DNA of 64,000 nt from an uncultured Planctomycetia bacterium. Lineage in GTDB: Bacteria > Planctomycetota > Phycisphaerae > Phycisphaerales > SM1A02. Positions 42,447 to 51,099 of this stretch are shown piece after piece (position 1 is the first letter of the stretch; every line of letters starts with the position of its first letter). The position numbers and the translations under genes were made by a program. The stretch is taken from contig CALMPF010000021.1 of NCBI GenBank assembly GCA_937871505.1, positions 57,134-121,133 of the forward strand, written 5' to 3'. Below the pieces are notes generated by a model. It worked only from the letters and a program-made list of their open reading frames with translations. It was not told the DNA's origin and made no database searches.

Positions 42447-44075
42447 TCAACGGCTGCGGTCGAGGAGGCGATACTGGATCGCCTCCGCCACGTGCTCCGG
42501 GCGGATCTCCTCCGAGGCGTCGAGATCGGCGACCGTCCGCGCGATCCGGCGGACCTTGTCGTACGCCCGTGCGCTCAGCCCGAGCTCGGTCATCGCCGAC
42601 CCGATCATCCTCCTTCCCTCCTCGTCCAGCCGCGCGTGTCGATCGAGGGCTCGCCCGGAGAGCTCGCCATTGGGCGTCCTTCCCTGGCGCCCGGACTGCC
42701 GGCGCCGTGTGGCGAGGACGCGCCCGCGCATCGTCGCAGAGTCCGTCCCGGCGCGGGCGCCCGCAAGCTGCCGGAAGGGCACCGTCGCGACCTCTACGTG
42801 GATGTCGATTCGGTCGACCAGCGGTCCGCTCAGTCGCGCGAGATACCGGTCGCCGCCGTCGCGCGCGAGGTCGGCGACGCGCCCGCCGCCCTGCTGCGTG
42901 GGGTTCATCGCCGCAACGAGCATCAGTCGGGCGGGAAAGCGGATCGAGCCATGCGCGCGGGCGATCGTCACGTGCCCGTCCTCGAGCGGCTCCCGCAGCG
43001 ACTCGAGGACGAAGCGCGAGAACTCCGGCAGCTCGTCGAGGAAGAGCACGCCGCGATGGGCGAGACTCACCTCGCCCGGCCGCGGAATCGACCCTCCTCC
43101 GACGAGCGCCGGAACGCTCGCGGTGTGGTGCGGGGTGCGCACCGGACGCCGGGTCACGACGGGACTCCCCGGCGGAAGCGCGCCGATGCTGGAGTAGATC
43201 CGCGTGACCTCGAGCGCCTCTTCCCGGCCAAGCGGGGGGAGAATGCCCGGAAGGGCCCGTGCCATCATCGTCTTCCCCGTTCCCGCCGGGCCGATCATGA
43301 GGATGTTGTGCGAACCCGCGGCGGCGATGGTCATCGCGCGCTTGGCGGCCTCCTGGCCGCGGACATCGGCGAAGTCGATCTCGGTCGTCGCGACTGCGAT
43401 CAGCGTCTCGATGTCGAGCGTCGGGGTGCGTTCGAGGTCGCGCAACCCGTTGAAGAAGCCGACGACCTCCGCGAGGTGCCCCGCAGATCGGACTTCGATT
43501 CCGTCGACGACCGCCGCCTCGGCGGCGTTGGACGAGGGCACGATCACCCCGCGCCGACCGAGCCGGCGAGCGAGCAGCGCGAGGCTGATCACCCCGCGCA
43601 CCGGCCGGAGCCGGCCATCGAGGGCCAGCTCGCCGGCGATGAGCCACTCGTCTGGATCGGGGCGGGCGGAAGGCTCGCAGGGCGCCGTTTCCGGCGCGGA
43701 CTCGGCGAGGGTCGCCTCGGCGGTCGGTTCCGGGCCGCGAGCCGCCGCGAGCTCCGCTCGCAGCGACGCCGTCTGCGCCGGTGGCGTGATCGTGCCGTCG
43801 GCCAGGAGCATCGCGATGGCCACCGGAAGATCGAAGACCGGGCCTTCCTTGCGCAGGTCCGCAGGGGCGAGGTTGATGGTGACGCGCGACTGCGGCCAGA
43901 AGTGACCGGTGTTGTGCATCGCGGTGCGGACGCGCTCCGCCGCTTCCTTCACCGCGGCGTCGGGAAGTCCGACGATGGTCGTCTTGGGCATGCCGATGGC
44001 GGAGATGTCCGCCTCGATCTCGCATGCGACGGCATCGATCCCCTGGAGGACGAAGCTGTGGACCCGGGAAATCAC
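42447..44075 (-). CDS. comM: YifB/ComM-family Mg-chelatase-like AAA ATPase
   Basis: 542 residues from a GTG at 44075. The N-terminal Lon-protease-like fold (residues 1-200; EIEADISAIGMPKTTIVGLP, RVTINLAPADLRKEGPVFDL) is interrupted by an Ala/Glu-rich insert at about 99-140. The AAA core has Walker A GPAGTGKT (262-269), a VLFLDELPEFSR Walker B and the RLSGPLLDRID-like sensor RLSGPLVDRIDIHVE. A C-terminal helical lid (SARAYDKVRRIARTVADLDA) ends it. ComM is a hexameric branch-migration helicase that helps integrate transforming DNA. Most relatives have a Cys motif after MNP (NPCPCG...C.C); here that stretch reads MNPTQQGGGRVADLARDGGD, so the zinc site is absent. A TAGCCT hexamer lies 9 nt before the GTG. 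Confidence 0.88.
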   Translation of the reverse strand: MISRVHSFVLQGIDAVACEIEADISAIGMPKTTIVGLPDAAVKEAAERVRTAMHNTGHFWPQSRVTINLAPADLRKEGPVFDLPVAIAMLLADGTITPPAQTASLRAELAAARGPEPTAEATLAESAPETAPCEPSARPDPDEWLIAGELALDGRLRPVRGVISLALLARRLGRRGVIVPSSNAAEAAVVDGIEVRSAGHLAEVVGFFNGLRDLERTPTLDIETLIAVATTEIDFADVRGQEAAKRAMTIAAAGSHNILMIGPAGTGKTMMARALPGILPPLGREEALEVTRIYSSIGALPPGSPVVTRRPVRTPHHTASVPALVGGGSIPRPGEVSLAHRGVLFLDELPEFSRFVLESLREPLEDGHVTIARAHGSIRFPARLMLVAAMNPTQQGGGRVADLARDGGDRYLARLSGPLVDRIDIHVEVATVPFRQLAGARAGTDSATMRGRVLATRRRQSGRQGRTPNGELSGRALDRHARLDEEGRRMIGSAMTELGLSARAYDKVRRIARTVADLDASEEIRPEHVAEAIQYRLLDRSR

Positions 44076-44084
44076 CGAGCGGGG

Positions 44085-44090
44085 AGGCTA
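44085..44090 (-). promoter_or_regulatory. -10 hexamer TAGCCT abutting the comM start
   Basis: TAGCCT is separated from the GTG at 44075 by 9 nt (CCCCGCTCG), with no ribosome site. Confidence 0.4.
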
Positions 44091-44260
44091 CCAGCCGACG
44101 ACCCGACCATCGCCGAGAACGGTCGATCGGCAATGAGTTGCGATTTCGCGCCTTCGCCTCGGTTCGCCGCACGGCAGTGCGCAGTGCCGGCGCTGACCTC
44201 GCGGGTGTCTGCCCCGGCCCCTCGTCGAGCGCGGTTCGCGGGATGGGCGCTGCGGCGCCA

Positions 44261-47200
44261 TCAGCGAGCCTGGACCGCCGCCGCGCGGGTGCGCGACGGC
44301 GCGGAAGACTCGCCGGTCCCGACCGTTTCGCGCGCCGCGGCGACGGGCTCCCGCGCCAGATGCGGGAAGTAGTCCTGGACGGCGGTGACGCCCCAGCGTC
44401 CGGCGCGGAGCGCGGCGATCGCCTGGATGCTGGCGCGGGCGCCCGCGATCGTCGTGAGCATCGGCACTCCCGCACGCACCGCAGTGGCGCGGATGCGTCC
44501 CTCGTCGGTGTTCGCGCCCGTCCGCGTCGGCGTGTTGATGATCAGCGCGATCTCGCCGCTCGAGATCCGATCGAGGATGTTGGGCCGGCGTCCTTCGCTG
44601 ATCTTGGGGATCACCCGCGTCTCCACGCTGAAGGATCGGAGCAGCTCGTGCGTGCCCTGGGTGGTGTGGACGACGAAGCCCATCGAGGCGAGCGACCGGG
44701 CGATGTCGACCACATGGTCCTTGTCGCCGTCGCGCACCGAAAGGAAGACCTCGCCCGCGACGGGAAGCTGCACGCCGGCGGCCATCTGCGCCTTCGCGAA
44801 GGCGATGGGCAGCGAGCGGTCCGCTCCCATCACCTCGCCGGTCGAGCGCATCTCCGGACCGAGGACCACGTCGACGCCGGGGAACTTCGCGAACGGGAAG
44901 ACCGACTCCTTGACCGCGGAGAAGCCCGTGTCGAGGACCTCGCGGACTCCGAGCCGCTCGAGGCTGGCACCCATCATCGCCCGCGCGGCGACCCGCGCCC
45001 ACGGCACGCCCTTGGCCTTGGAGATGAAGGGCGCCGTCCGCGAGGCGCGGGGATTGACCTCGAGGATGTGGAGCTGCTCCTCCTTGACGGCCATCTGCAC
45101 GTTCATGAGGCCGCGGACGCGCAGCCGCTCCGCCAGTCGGCGCGCCGCGTCCCGGGCCTGCTCGACGATGGCCTTGGGGAGCGAGTAGGGCGGGACGATC
45201 GCGGTCGAATCGCCGGAGTGGATGCCCGCTTCCTCGATGTGCTCCATCACGCCGCAGACCAGGGCGCGCGGAACGCCCTCCTCGATGACGATCTGCCTCG
45301 CGGCGGTCGCCGGATCGGGGTGGAAGTCGGCGACGACGTCGACATCGAGCTCGGTCGCATCGGAAAGGAACCGGTCGATGAGCACCGGGGCCGAGGCGAG
45401 CTCCGAAACCGTCACCGCGTTCGTGACGTAGCGCCGCAGCGCCGCTTCGTCGAAGCAGGTCTCCATGCCGCGGCCTCCGAGGACGTAGCTCGGGCGCACC
45501 AGCACCGGATAGCCGACGCGCTCCGCGATGGCGACCGCCTCGTCGAGGGAGCGGGCGATGCCGCTCTCGGGCTGGCGAAGGCCGAGCTCGAGGAGCATCG
45601 CGCGGAAGCGGTCGCGGTCTTCGGCGAGATCGATCGCGTCCAGCCCGGTGCCGATGAGCGGAACGCCCGCGGCGACGAGGCCGTGGGCGAGGTTCAGCGG
45701 CGTCTGGCCGCCGAACTGGACGATGCATCCGGCGACCTTGCCGCTGCGGCCGGGCGTGTCGACGCCGCCGCCGTTGAGCCGCTCGACGACGTTGAGGACG
45801 TCCTCGAGCGTCAGCGGCTCGAAGAAGAGCAGGTCGCTGGTGTCGTAGTCCGTCGAAACCGTCTCCGGGTTCGAGTTGACCATCACCGACTCGAAGCCCA
45901 TCTCAGCGGCCGCGAAGGCCGCCTGGCAGCAGCAGTAGTCGAACTCGATCCCCTGCCCGATCCGGTTGGGACCCCCGCCGAGGATCACGATCTTCTCGCG
46001 TTCGGTGACGCGGACTTCGTCGTCGGTGGCGGGAGCGCCGATGCCCGGCGGCGCTCCCGCGCCGCCCTCGTCGCGCCAGCGCGCGATCTCCGCGTCCGCG
46101 GCGGGCGCCGCGAAGGGGCGCTCATAGGTCGAGTAGTAGTAGGGCGTCGCCGCATCGAACTCGGCGGCGCAGGTGTCGACGAGCTTGTAGGCGGGGTCGA
46201 TCCCCAGCGCCTTGCGCCGGGCGCGCAGCGAGAGGATCGTCGACGTCGAGATGTCTCCGAGCCAGAGGTTGGCGAGCTGCGGATCGGAGTAGCCGAGCTG
46301 CTTCGCCCTGAACAGCAGCTCGGCGGGAACGTCCTCCAGCCGTTCGTGCTCGCAGAGCAGATCCTCGAACTGGCAGAGCTGCCGGATCTGGTCGAGGAAC
46401 CAGGGGTCGATCCGCGTCAGCTCGTGCACCTTCGCGATCGACCAGCCCATCTTGAAGGCATAGCGCACGTAGTAGATGCGCCCCTGGCTCGGGACGCTGA
46501 GCTTCCGGCGCAGCGTGTCGTCCGGAATCGGCCAGACGATCGGCGAGCCGTCGGCGGCGAGGAGGCCGTGGGGGACGTCCAGGGTCGCCACGCCGGTGAA
46601 GCGGAGGCCGCCGCGCTCGACGGCGCGCTTCGCGGCGAGCCACTTGTCGTTCTTGTCGAGCCCGAGTCCGAAGCGCTTGACCTCCATCGACCGGATCGCC
46701 TTCTGGAGGGCCTCCTTGAAGGTGCGCCCGATCGACATCGCCTCGCCGACGGACTTCATCTGCGTCGTCAGCGTCTCGTCGGCCTCGGGGAACTTCTCGA
46801 AGGTCCAGCGCGGCATCTTGACGACGACGTAGTCGATGCTCGGTTCGAAGCAGGCGCTGGTCGTGCCGGTGATGTCGTTGCGCAGCTCGTCGAGCGAGTA
46901 GCCGACGGCGAGCTTGGCGGCGATGCGGGCGATGGGGAAGCCGGTCGCCTTGCTCGCCAGCGCGGAGGAGCGCGACACCCGCGGGTTCATCTCGACGACG
47001 ACCATCTCGCCCGTCGCGGGATCGACCGCGAACTGGACGTTGGAGCCCCCGCAGCGCACGCCGACGGCGCGCATGATCGCCAGCGCCGCGTCGCGCATGC
47101 GCTGGTACTCCTTGTCGGTGAGCGTCATGATCGGCGCCACCGTGATCGAGTCGCCGGTGTGGACCCCCATCGGATCGATGTTCTCGATCCCGCAGACGAC

Positions 47201-47902
47201 GATGCAGTTGTCGTTGCCGTCGCGGACGACCTCGAGCTCGTACTCCTTCCACCCCAGCGCCGACTGGTCGACGAGGACCTGGCCGATCATCGACGCCGCG
47301 AGGCCGCGCCGGATGATGTCGTCGAACTCCTCGCGGTTGTACGCGATGCCGCCGCCGGTTCCGCCGAGCGTGAACGCGGGGCGGATGATCGCCGGCAGTC
47401 CGATCTCGCGGAGGAACTCCCGGGCCTGGTCGAGGTCGGTCACGGTGCGCGAGCGGGGCTGCCGCAGCCCCAGCTCCTCGACGATCCGCCGGAACGCCTC
47501 CCGGTCCTCGGCGCGCTGGATCACGTCGCGATCGGCCCCGATCATCTCGATGCCGTGGCGCTGAAGCACGCCGTCGTCCCAGAGCCGGCAGGCGCAGTTG
47601 AGGGCGGTCTGTCCGCCGAGGGTCGGCAGCAGCGCGTCGATCGGATGGCCCAGGTCGCGCTCGCGCTCGATCACCTTGCCGACCGCCTCGGGCGTGATCG
47701 GCTCGATGTAGGTCCGATCCGAGAACGCCGGATCGGTCATGATCGTCGCGGGGTTCGAGTTGACCAGCACCACGCGAAAGCCCTCCTCGCGGAGGGCCTT
47801 GCATGCCTGCGTGCCGGAGTAGTCGAACTCGCACCCCTGCCCGATGACGATCGGTCCTGAGCCGAGGATCAGGATCGTGCGAAGATCGGTTCGGCGGGGC
47901 AT
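44261..47902 (-). CDS. carB: Carbamoyl-phosphate synthase large subunit
   Basis: 1,213 residues against about 1,070 in E. coli. It makes carbamoyl phosphate from bicarbonate, ammonia and two ATP for pyrimidine and arginine synthesis. Two ATP-grasp halves are plain: the first starts [20 protein letters not shown], and the second [20 protein letters not shown]; each is followed by VNSNP and FGGQT-type segments ([16 protein letters not shown]). The C-terminal MGS-like allosteric domain contains [14 protein letters not shown] and [18 protein letters not shown]. The extra length comes from a Gly/Ala/Pro linker between halves ([16 protein letters not shown]), smaller loops and a 30-residue tail. 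The ATG at 47902 has TATACT 8 nt upstream. The small subunit carA is not in the window. Confidence 0.95.
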   Translation of the reverse strand: MPRRTDLRTILILGSGPIVIGQGCEFDYSGTQACKALREEGFRVVLVNSNPATIMTDPAFSDRTYIEPITPEAVGKVIERERDLGHPIDALLPTLGGQTALNCACRLWDDGVLQRHGIEMIGADRDVIQRAEDREAFRRIVEELGLRQPRSRTVTDLDQAREFLREIGLPAIIRPAFTLGGTGGGIAYNREEFDDIIRRGLAASMIGQVLVDQSALGWKEYELEVVRDGNDNCIVVCGIENIDPMGVHTGDSITVAPIMTLTDKEYQRMRDAALAIMRAVGVRCGGSNVQFAVDPATGEMVVVEMNPRVSRSSALASKATGFPIARIAAKLAVGYSLDELRNDITGTTSACFEPSIDYVVVKMPRWTFEKFPEADETLTTQMKSVGEAMSIGRTFKEALQKAIRSMEVKRFGLGLDKNDKWLAAKRAVERGGLRFTGVATLDVPHGLLAADGSPIVWPIPDDTLRRKLSVPSQGRIYYVRYAFKMGWSIAKVHELTRIDPWFLDQIRQLCQFEDLLCEHERLEDVPAELLFRAKQLGYSDPQLANLWLGDISTSTILSLRARRKALGIDPAYKLVDTCAAEFDAATPYYYSTYERPFAAPAADAEIARWRDEGGAGAPPGIGAPATDDEVRVTEREKIVILGGGPNRIGQGIEFDYCCCQAAFAAAEMGFESVMVNSNPETVSTDYDTSDLLFFEPLTLEDVLNVVERLNGGGVDTPGRSGKVAGCIVQFGGQTPLNLAHGLVAAGVPLIGTGLDAIDLAEDRDRFRAMLLELGLRQPESGIARSLDEAVAIAERVGYPVLVRPSYVLGGRGMETCFDEAALRRYVTNAVTVSELASAPVLIDRFLSDATELDVDVVADFHPDPATAARQIVIEEGVPRALVCGVMEHIEEAGIHSGDSTAIVPPYSLPKAIVEQARDAARRLAERLRVRGLMNVQMAVKEEQLHILEVNPRASRTAPFISKAKGVPWARVAARAMMGASLERLGVREVLDTGFSAVKESVFPFAKFPGVDVVLGPEMRSTGEVMGADRSLPIAFAKAQMAAGVQLPVAGEVFLSVRDGDKDHVVDIARSLASMGFVVHTTQGTHELLRSFSVETRVIPKISEGRRPNILDRISSGEIALIINTPTRTGANTDEGRIRATAVRAGVPMLTTIAGARASIQAIAALRAGRWGVTAVQDYFPHLAREPVAAARETVGTGESSAPSRTRAAAVQAR

Positions 47903-47910
47903 CGGCGGGG

Positions 47911-47916
47911 AGTATA
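47911..47916 (-). promoter_or_regulatory. -10 hexamer TATACT abutting the carB start
   Basis: TATACT (close to consensus TATAAT) is followed by CCCCGCCG and the ATG at 47902, so carB mRNA is probably leaderless. Confidence 0.5.
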
Positions 47917-48070
47917 CGGAGCCGACGAAGCGCCATCGCAGGCCGCTGCGGGCGCTCCGGGGCGACCTCAACGTCCTCGCCCCGAAGGGGCGAAGAGGCC
48001 GTCAGTTGACATGCCGCTGGTGCCCGTGTCAGAACCGCCGCGATGACCTTGCGACTGCCTTGGCCGGCGC

Positions 48071-48672
48071 TCAGCCGCTCTCGGCGGTGCCCGTCTCCGA
48101 GGCCGCTGCGACACGTCGGGAGTGCCATCCCGGCGCGCAGCCGCAGAGGCCCCATGCTGCGATGAGGATGCCGAGGTCGTGCGTGCCGATCGCGCCACCG
48201 TCATCGAGGTCGGCGAACCCGGCGGGGAGTCCCCAGACCAGCTCAAGCAGGTCGAGGTCGAGCTGGTTGACGACGCCGTCGCCGTCGAGGTCGGGATCGC
48301 ACCGCTGCGGCGCAGAGCCATCCTCGGAGAGGACGACTTCGCCGACGATCAGGAACACGAGCGCTAGCTCAGGCGTTCCGAACTCCGGGGGAAGGAGGGG
48401 ATCGCAGGCGAGACGATGTTCATCGTTCCGGGCTTGAAGCCGCCGCCCTCACTCCCGTGATTCCCGGCGAAGACCGATCCGAACTTCGAGCTGTCCGGGT
48501 CATCGATCGGCAGCACGACGTCTCCGGCGAGCTTCGCGCCGACGTTCGCGCAGCCGCCGCGGAGGTTCCAGGCATTGCGGAAGACCTTGCAGGTCGCCCC
48601 GAGGTTGCCCCCAAAGCCGGCGGAACCCCCGCGGATGATCATGGCCTCGCTCACGAGGGTGTCGTCGCACAA
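48071..48672 (-). pseudogene. Broken remnant of a dockerin-anchored secreted protein gene
   Basis: Two protein-like pieces lie head to tail on the minus strand in different frames. Piece one (48672-48364) reads LVSEAMIIRGGSAGFGGNLG, then KVFRNAWNLRGGCANVGAKL, and stops at SERLS. Piece two (48358-48071, and open a little further upstream) reads ELALVFLIVGEVVLSEDG and then a dockerin: DLDGDGVVNQLDLDLLELVW and DLDDGGAIGTHDLGILIAAW. The pieces are offset by 314 bp (not a multiple of three), and piece one has no signal peptide or ribosome site. Together they look like the 3' part of a secreted-protein gene damaged by a frameshift and a 5' deletion. Alternatively they are two short real genes. The patch adjoins the defence cassette. 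Confidence 0.45.
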
Positions 48673-48792
48673 CCTGTTGTATGGGTCGAATCAAGGGCAC
48701 ACGATCTCGTGGTGCGTGGCGGGCCGCGCCGAAGGGGTGCGCCCCGCGGCGACCCGCGCCGACTCTCGACAGCTCTAGGGCTCTGGCCGAGA

Positions 48793-48809
48793 GCGCAGGA
48801 AATCTGCGC
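48793..48809. promoter_or_regulatory. Palindromic site 1 upstream of the rloA-like gene
   Basis: GCGCAGGAAATCTGCGC: a 7-bp inverted repeat around AAA with one mismatch, 101 nt before the ATG at 48911. Confidence 0.5.
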
Positions 48810-48876
48810 AGTCTTGCGAGAATCTCCGCAACAACACTGCGTGTATCGGCGTCTATGGCTGACGATGGGCCAACCG

Positions 48877-48893
48877 GCGCAGGAAACCTGCGC
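48877..48893. promoter_or_regulatory. Palindromic site 2 upstream of the rloA-like gene
   Basis: GCGCAGGAAACCTGCGC: a perfect 7-bp inverted repeat around AAA, 17 nt before the ATG. It differs from site 1 at one base. The spacing between the two is 84 bp, eight helical turns, so paired regulator binding is possible. Confidence 0.55.
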
Positions 48894-48910
48894 TACCCAC
48901 GGAGTCACCC

Positions 48911-50215
48911 ATGCTGATCGAGTTCTTCGGCGAGAATTTCGGCTGCTTCCGGGACGAGTTCCGGCTCTCGATGGAGGCCACGGACATCGATCCCAACGAC
49001 GATCGCGGGGTGCGCACGGTCCCTCTCGCAGATGGGACATCGATCCGGCTGCTCCGGAGCGCGGTGATCTACGGCCCGAACGCGTCTGGGAAGTCGACGA
49101 TCATCCGGGCTGCGGGCGTGCTTCGGTCATTGATCTGGCTCTCGGCGCTCTTGCCGCAGGAGCACCCCCTCCTCGACGAGCTTCACGAGCCCTACCTGCT
49201 TGAAGGCTCAGCACGCCGTCCCGTTCGTCTCGGCGCGGTGGTGCGTGGAGGAGCCGGGGTCGTCTACCGGTACGAGGTGGAGTTCGACCGGACGAAGATC
49301 GGGGCCGAGCGCCTCACGGAGCTCATGCCTGCGAAGACGACCCTCTTCGAGCGTCGGGACAAGAGCGTGACCGGCCGCTGGTCCGAGGATCCCATGTTCA
49401 CCGTGATCAAGAGCGACTTTCGCGACAACGCGCTCCTGCTGTCGCTCACGGCGAGCCTTGCCCCGCACCTGGCATCGTCCATCGCGAATGAGATCTCGAG
49501 GTCGCTGCAAGCCGGTCCGAACGCGGTCGGTCGTCAGCGTCTGTTCCCGCCGAGCATCGTCGGGGACTCGATGAGAGTTGCTCGACTGGTGCGGGAGAAC
49601 CCGTCGTTCGGGTCTTGGCTTGAGCGTCAGATTCGTCGGGCCGACCTTGGCGTCGATCGAATTGTCGTGCACGAGCGGAGGGCCGGACGCGATTCCGAAC
49701 AGCCGTCACTCTTCAACGAGCCAGGACCTGATCGACCGGAGGTCGTCGGCGGTCGTTCGAGGTCGCTGGAACTCCGCTTGGAGCACCGGGCCGCCGAGGG
49801 GACGTACAGGATGCCCTACTCGCGCGAGTCACTGGGTACCAAGCAGCTCATCAAGCACTCACCCGTGATCCACGGTGTCATGAGTGAGGAGCCGGCGATC
49901 GCCGCGTGGGTGGACGAGTTGGACGCATCCATGCACCCAAACCTCTTCGAGATGATGGTGCGATCCGTGAACCAGCCCGAGAGTCCATCTGGCGGCGGCC
50001 AGCTCATCTTCACCGCCCACGAGACCATCATCATCGATGGCGAGGCACGGGATGCGGCCATGCGCCGCGATCAGATCTGGTACACGTCCAAGGCCTCGGA
50101 TGGGGCGGCGCGGCTCTACAGCCAGGCGGAGTTCCGGGAGCGGCACAACGTGAACCTCCGCCGCCGCTACCTTCAGGGCCGGTACGGGGCGATTCCGGCG
50201 ATCGGAGGGGAGTGA
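48911..50215 (+). CDS. RloA/AbiLi-like AAA (ABC-type) ATPase
   Basis: 434 residues. The N-terminus MLIEFFGENFGCFRDEFRLS is the first strand pair of SMC/ABC-like ATPases of the AAA_15/AAA_21 group. Walker A is GPNASGKST at residues 55-63. The signature region reads SLGTKQLI. Walker B with D-loop is VDELDASMHP at 334-343, and the H-loop is FTAHET. The tail DQIWYTSKASDGAARLYSQA with RRRYLQGRYGAIP is characteristic of RloA-like proteins. These act with a TOPRIM-like partner as anti-phage abortive systems (AbiL, and the related PARIS AriA/AriB). The rloB-like gene starts 6 bp after the stop. Two 17-bp palindromes precede the gene. Confidence 0.82.
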   Translation: MLIEFFGENFGCFRDEFRLSMEATDIDPNDDRGVRTVPLADGTSIRLLRSAVIYGPNASGKSTIIRAAGVLRSLIWLSALLPQEHPLLDELHEPYLLEGSARRPVRLGAVVRGGAGVVYRYEVEFDRTKIGAERLTELMPAKTTLFERRDKSVTGRWSEDPMFTVIKSDFRDNALLLSLTASLAPHLASSIANEISRSLQAGPNAVGRQRLFPPSIVGDSMRVARLVRENPSFGSWLERQIRRADLGVDRIVVHERRAGRDSEQPSLFNEPGPDRPEVVGGRSRSLELRLEHRAAEGTYRMPYSRESLGTKQLIKHSPVIHGVMSEEPAIAAWVDELDASMHPNLFEMMVRSVNQPESPSGGGQLIFTAHETIIIDGEARDAAMRRDQIWYTSKASDGAARLYSQAEFRERHNVNLRRRYLQGRYGAIPAIGGE

Positions 50216-50221
50216 TCATCG

Positions 50222-50893
50222 ATGGCGGGAGGGCGCGCGAAGGCGCAATCTCGTCGAGGGGCCCGAAGCCGGGGCTCTGGCGCTCGCAGGGTTGACGCGC
50301 GCGCGACGCTTCCGGTGGTCGTCATCTGCTGTGACGACGAGCGGGCGGCGCCGAGGTACTTCGACGTGCTCAAGCGCGAGCTGAAGGACTCGCTCACGAT
50401 CCATGTCCGCTGCGCGCCCAGGAGCGGGGTGCGCAGCAGCAACGTGCTGGAGGCAGCGGAGCGCGAGAAGCGGAACTTCGCGCAGCGTGGCGATGCGCGC
50501 GATCGCACAGTGATCTGGATCGTGATCGATGCGGAGTGCAGCGATCACGATCGGGCCGAAGCTCAAGTGGTCGGCGAGCTGGCAAAGGCGAGCGGCATCG
50601 AGTGCGCCATCTCCGATCCGTGCTTCGAGGTCTGGACGCTTCTTCACCTCGAAGCGAAGCCCGGCCTGTTCAAGCGATGTGCCGAGGTGGTCCGGGCGGT
50701 TGAGGCCGCGTGGCAGAAGGCGTTCGGAGAGGAGTTCCGGAAGCCGAACGCGAAGTACGAACGTCTCTCCGATCGCAGGATGCAAGCGATCGAGTGGGCA
50801 ACCCGCCGGAAGGGTCAGGTCGGTTGCTGTACGGGGGTCCACAGGCTCGTGCAGCAGGTGCTCGACTTTGCGCGGGACTCCCAGTCGACGTGA
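50222..50893 (+). CDS. RloB/AbiLii-like TOPRIM-type effector
   Basis: 223 residues, 6 bp after the ATPase gene. After a basic 30-residue start comes VVVICCDDERAAPRYFDVLK, which aligns with the RloB opening (I/V)CEGxxTExxYF; the catalytic Glu-Gly of a TOPRIM strand 1 is Asp-Asp here (D38, D39) and the following Thr-Glu is Ala-Ala (A42, A43). The second acidic motif is IVIDAE (D103, E105), where D-x-D is usual. The RloB signature SDPCFEVWTLLHLE is strongly kept (131-144). RloB-type proteins are the presumed toxic nuclease half of AbiL-like defence pairs. The acidic residues could still bind metal, but activity may be altered. The family call is firm; the role is inferred from homologous systems. 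Confidence 0.78.
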   Translation: MAGGRAKAQSRRGARSRGSGARRVDARATLPVVVICCDDERAAPRYFDVLKRELKDSLTIHVRCAPRSGVRSSNVLEAAEREKRNFAQRGDARDRTVIWIVIDAECSDHDRAEAQVVGELAKASGIECAISDPCFEVWTLLHLEAKPGLFKRCAEVVRAVEAAWQKAFGEEFRKPNAKYERLSDRRMQAIEWATRRKGQVGCCTGVHRLVQQVLDFARDSQST

Positions 50894-51099
50894 GAGTGGA
50901 TCGGTCGCGCCGTGCGCGCTGATGCGCATGAGCAGCCGTCAGTCCCGCCAGGCCTCGGGAGAGCGCCCACGCGCGCGTCGAGCCCCCGCGACGCCTTGGA
51001 CCTGCGGCAAGCTCGCGAGCACCGCGCCCTGACCCCGCCACCGCGCCTTCCATAGCCCGGCGTCGGCTCGAGAGGTCGGCGCGACTGAGAACCTGCCCG

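Noticed and set aside
44024..47860. A 1,278-codon open frame on the plus strand opposite carB
   Set aside because: It is antisense to a gene with complete carB motifs; its composition (Asp/Glu/Arg/His/Leu runs) mirrors the reverse-complemented codons of carB and has no domain of its own.
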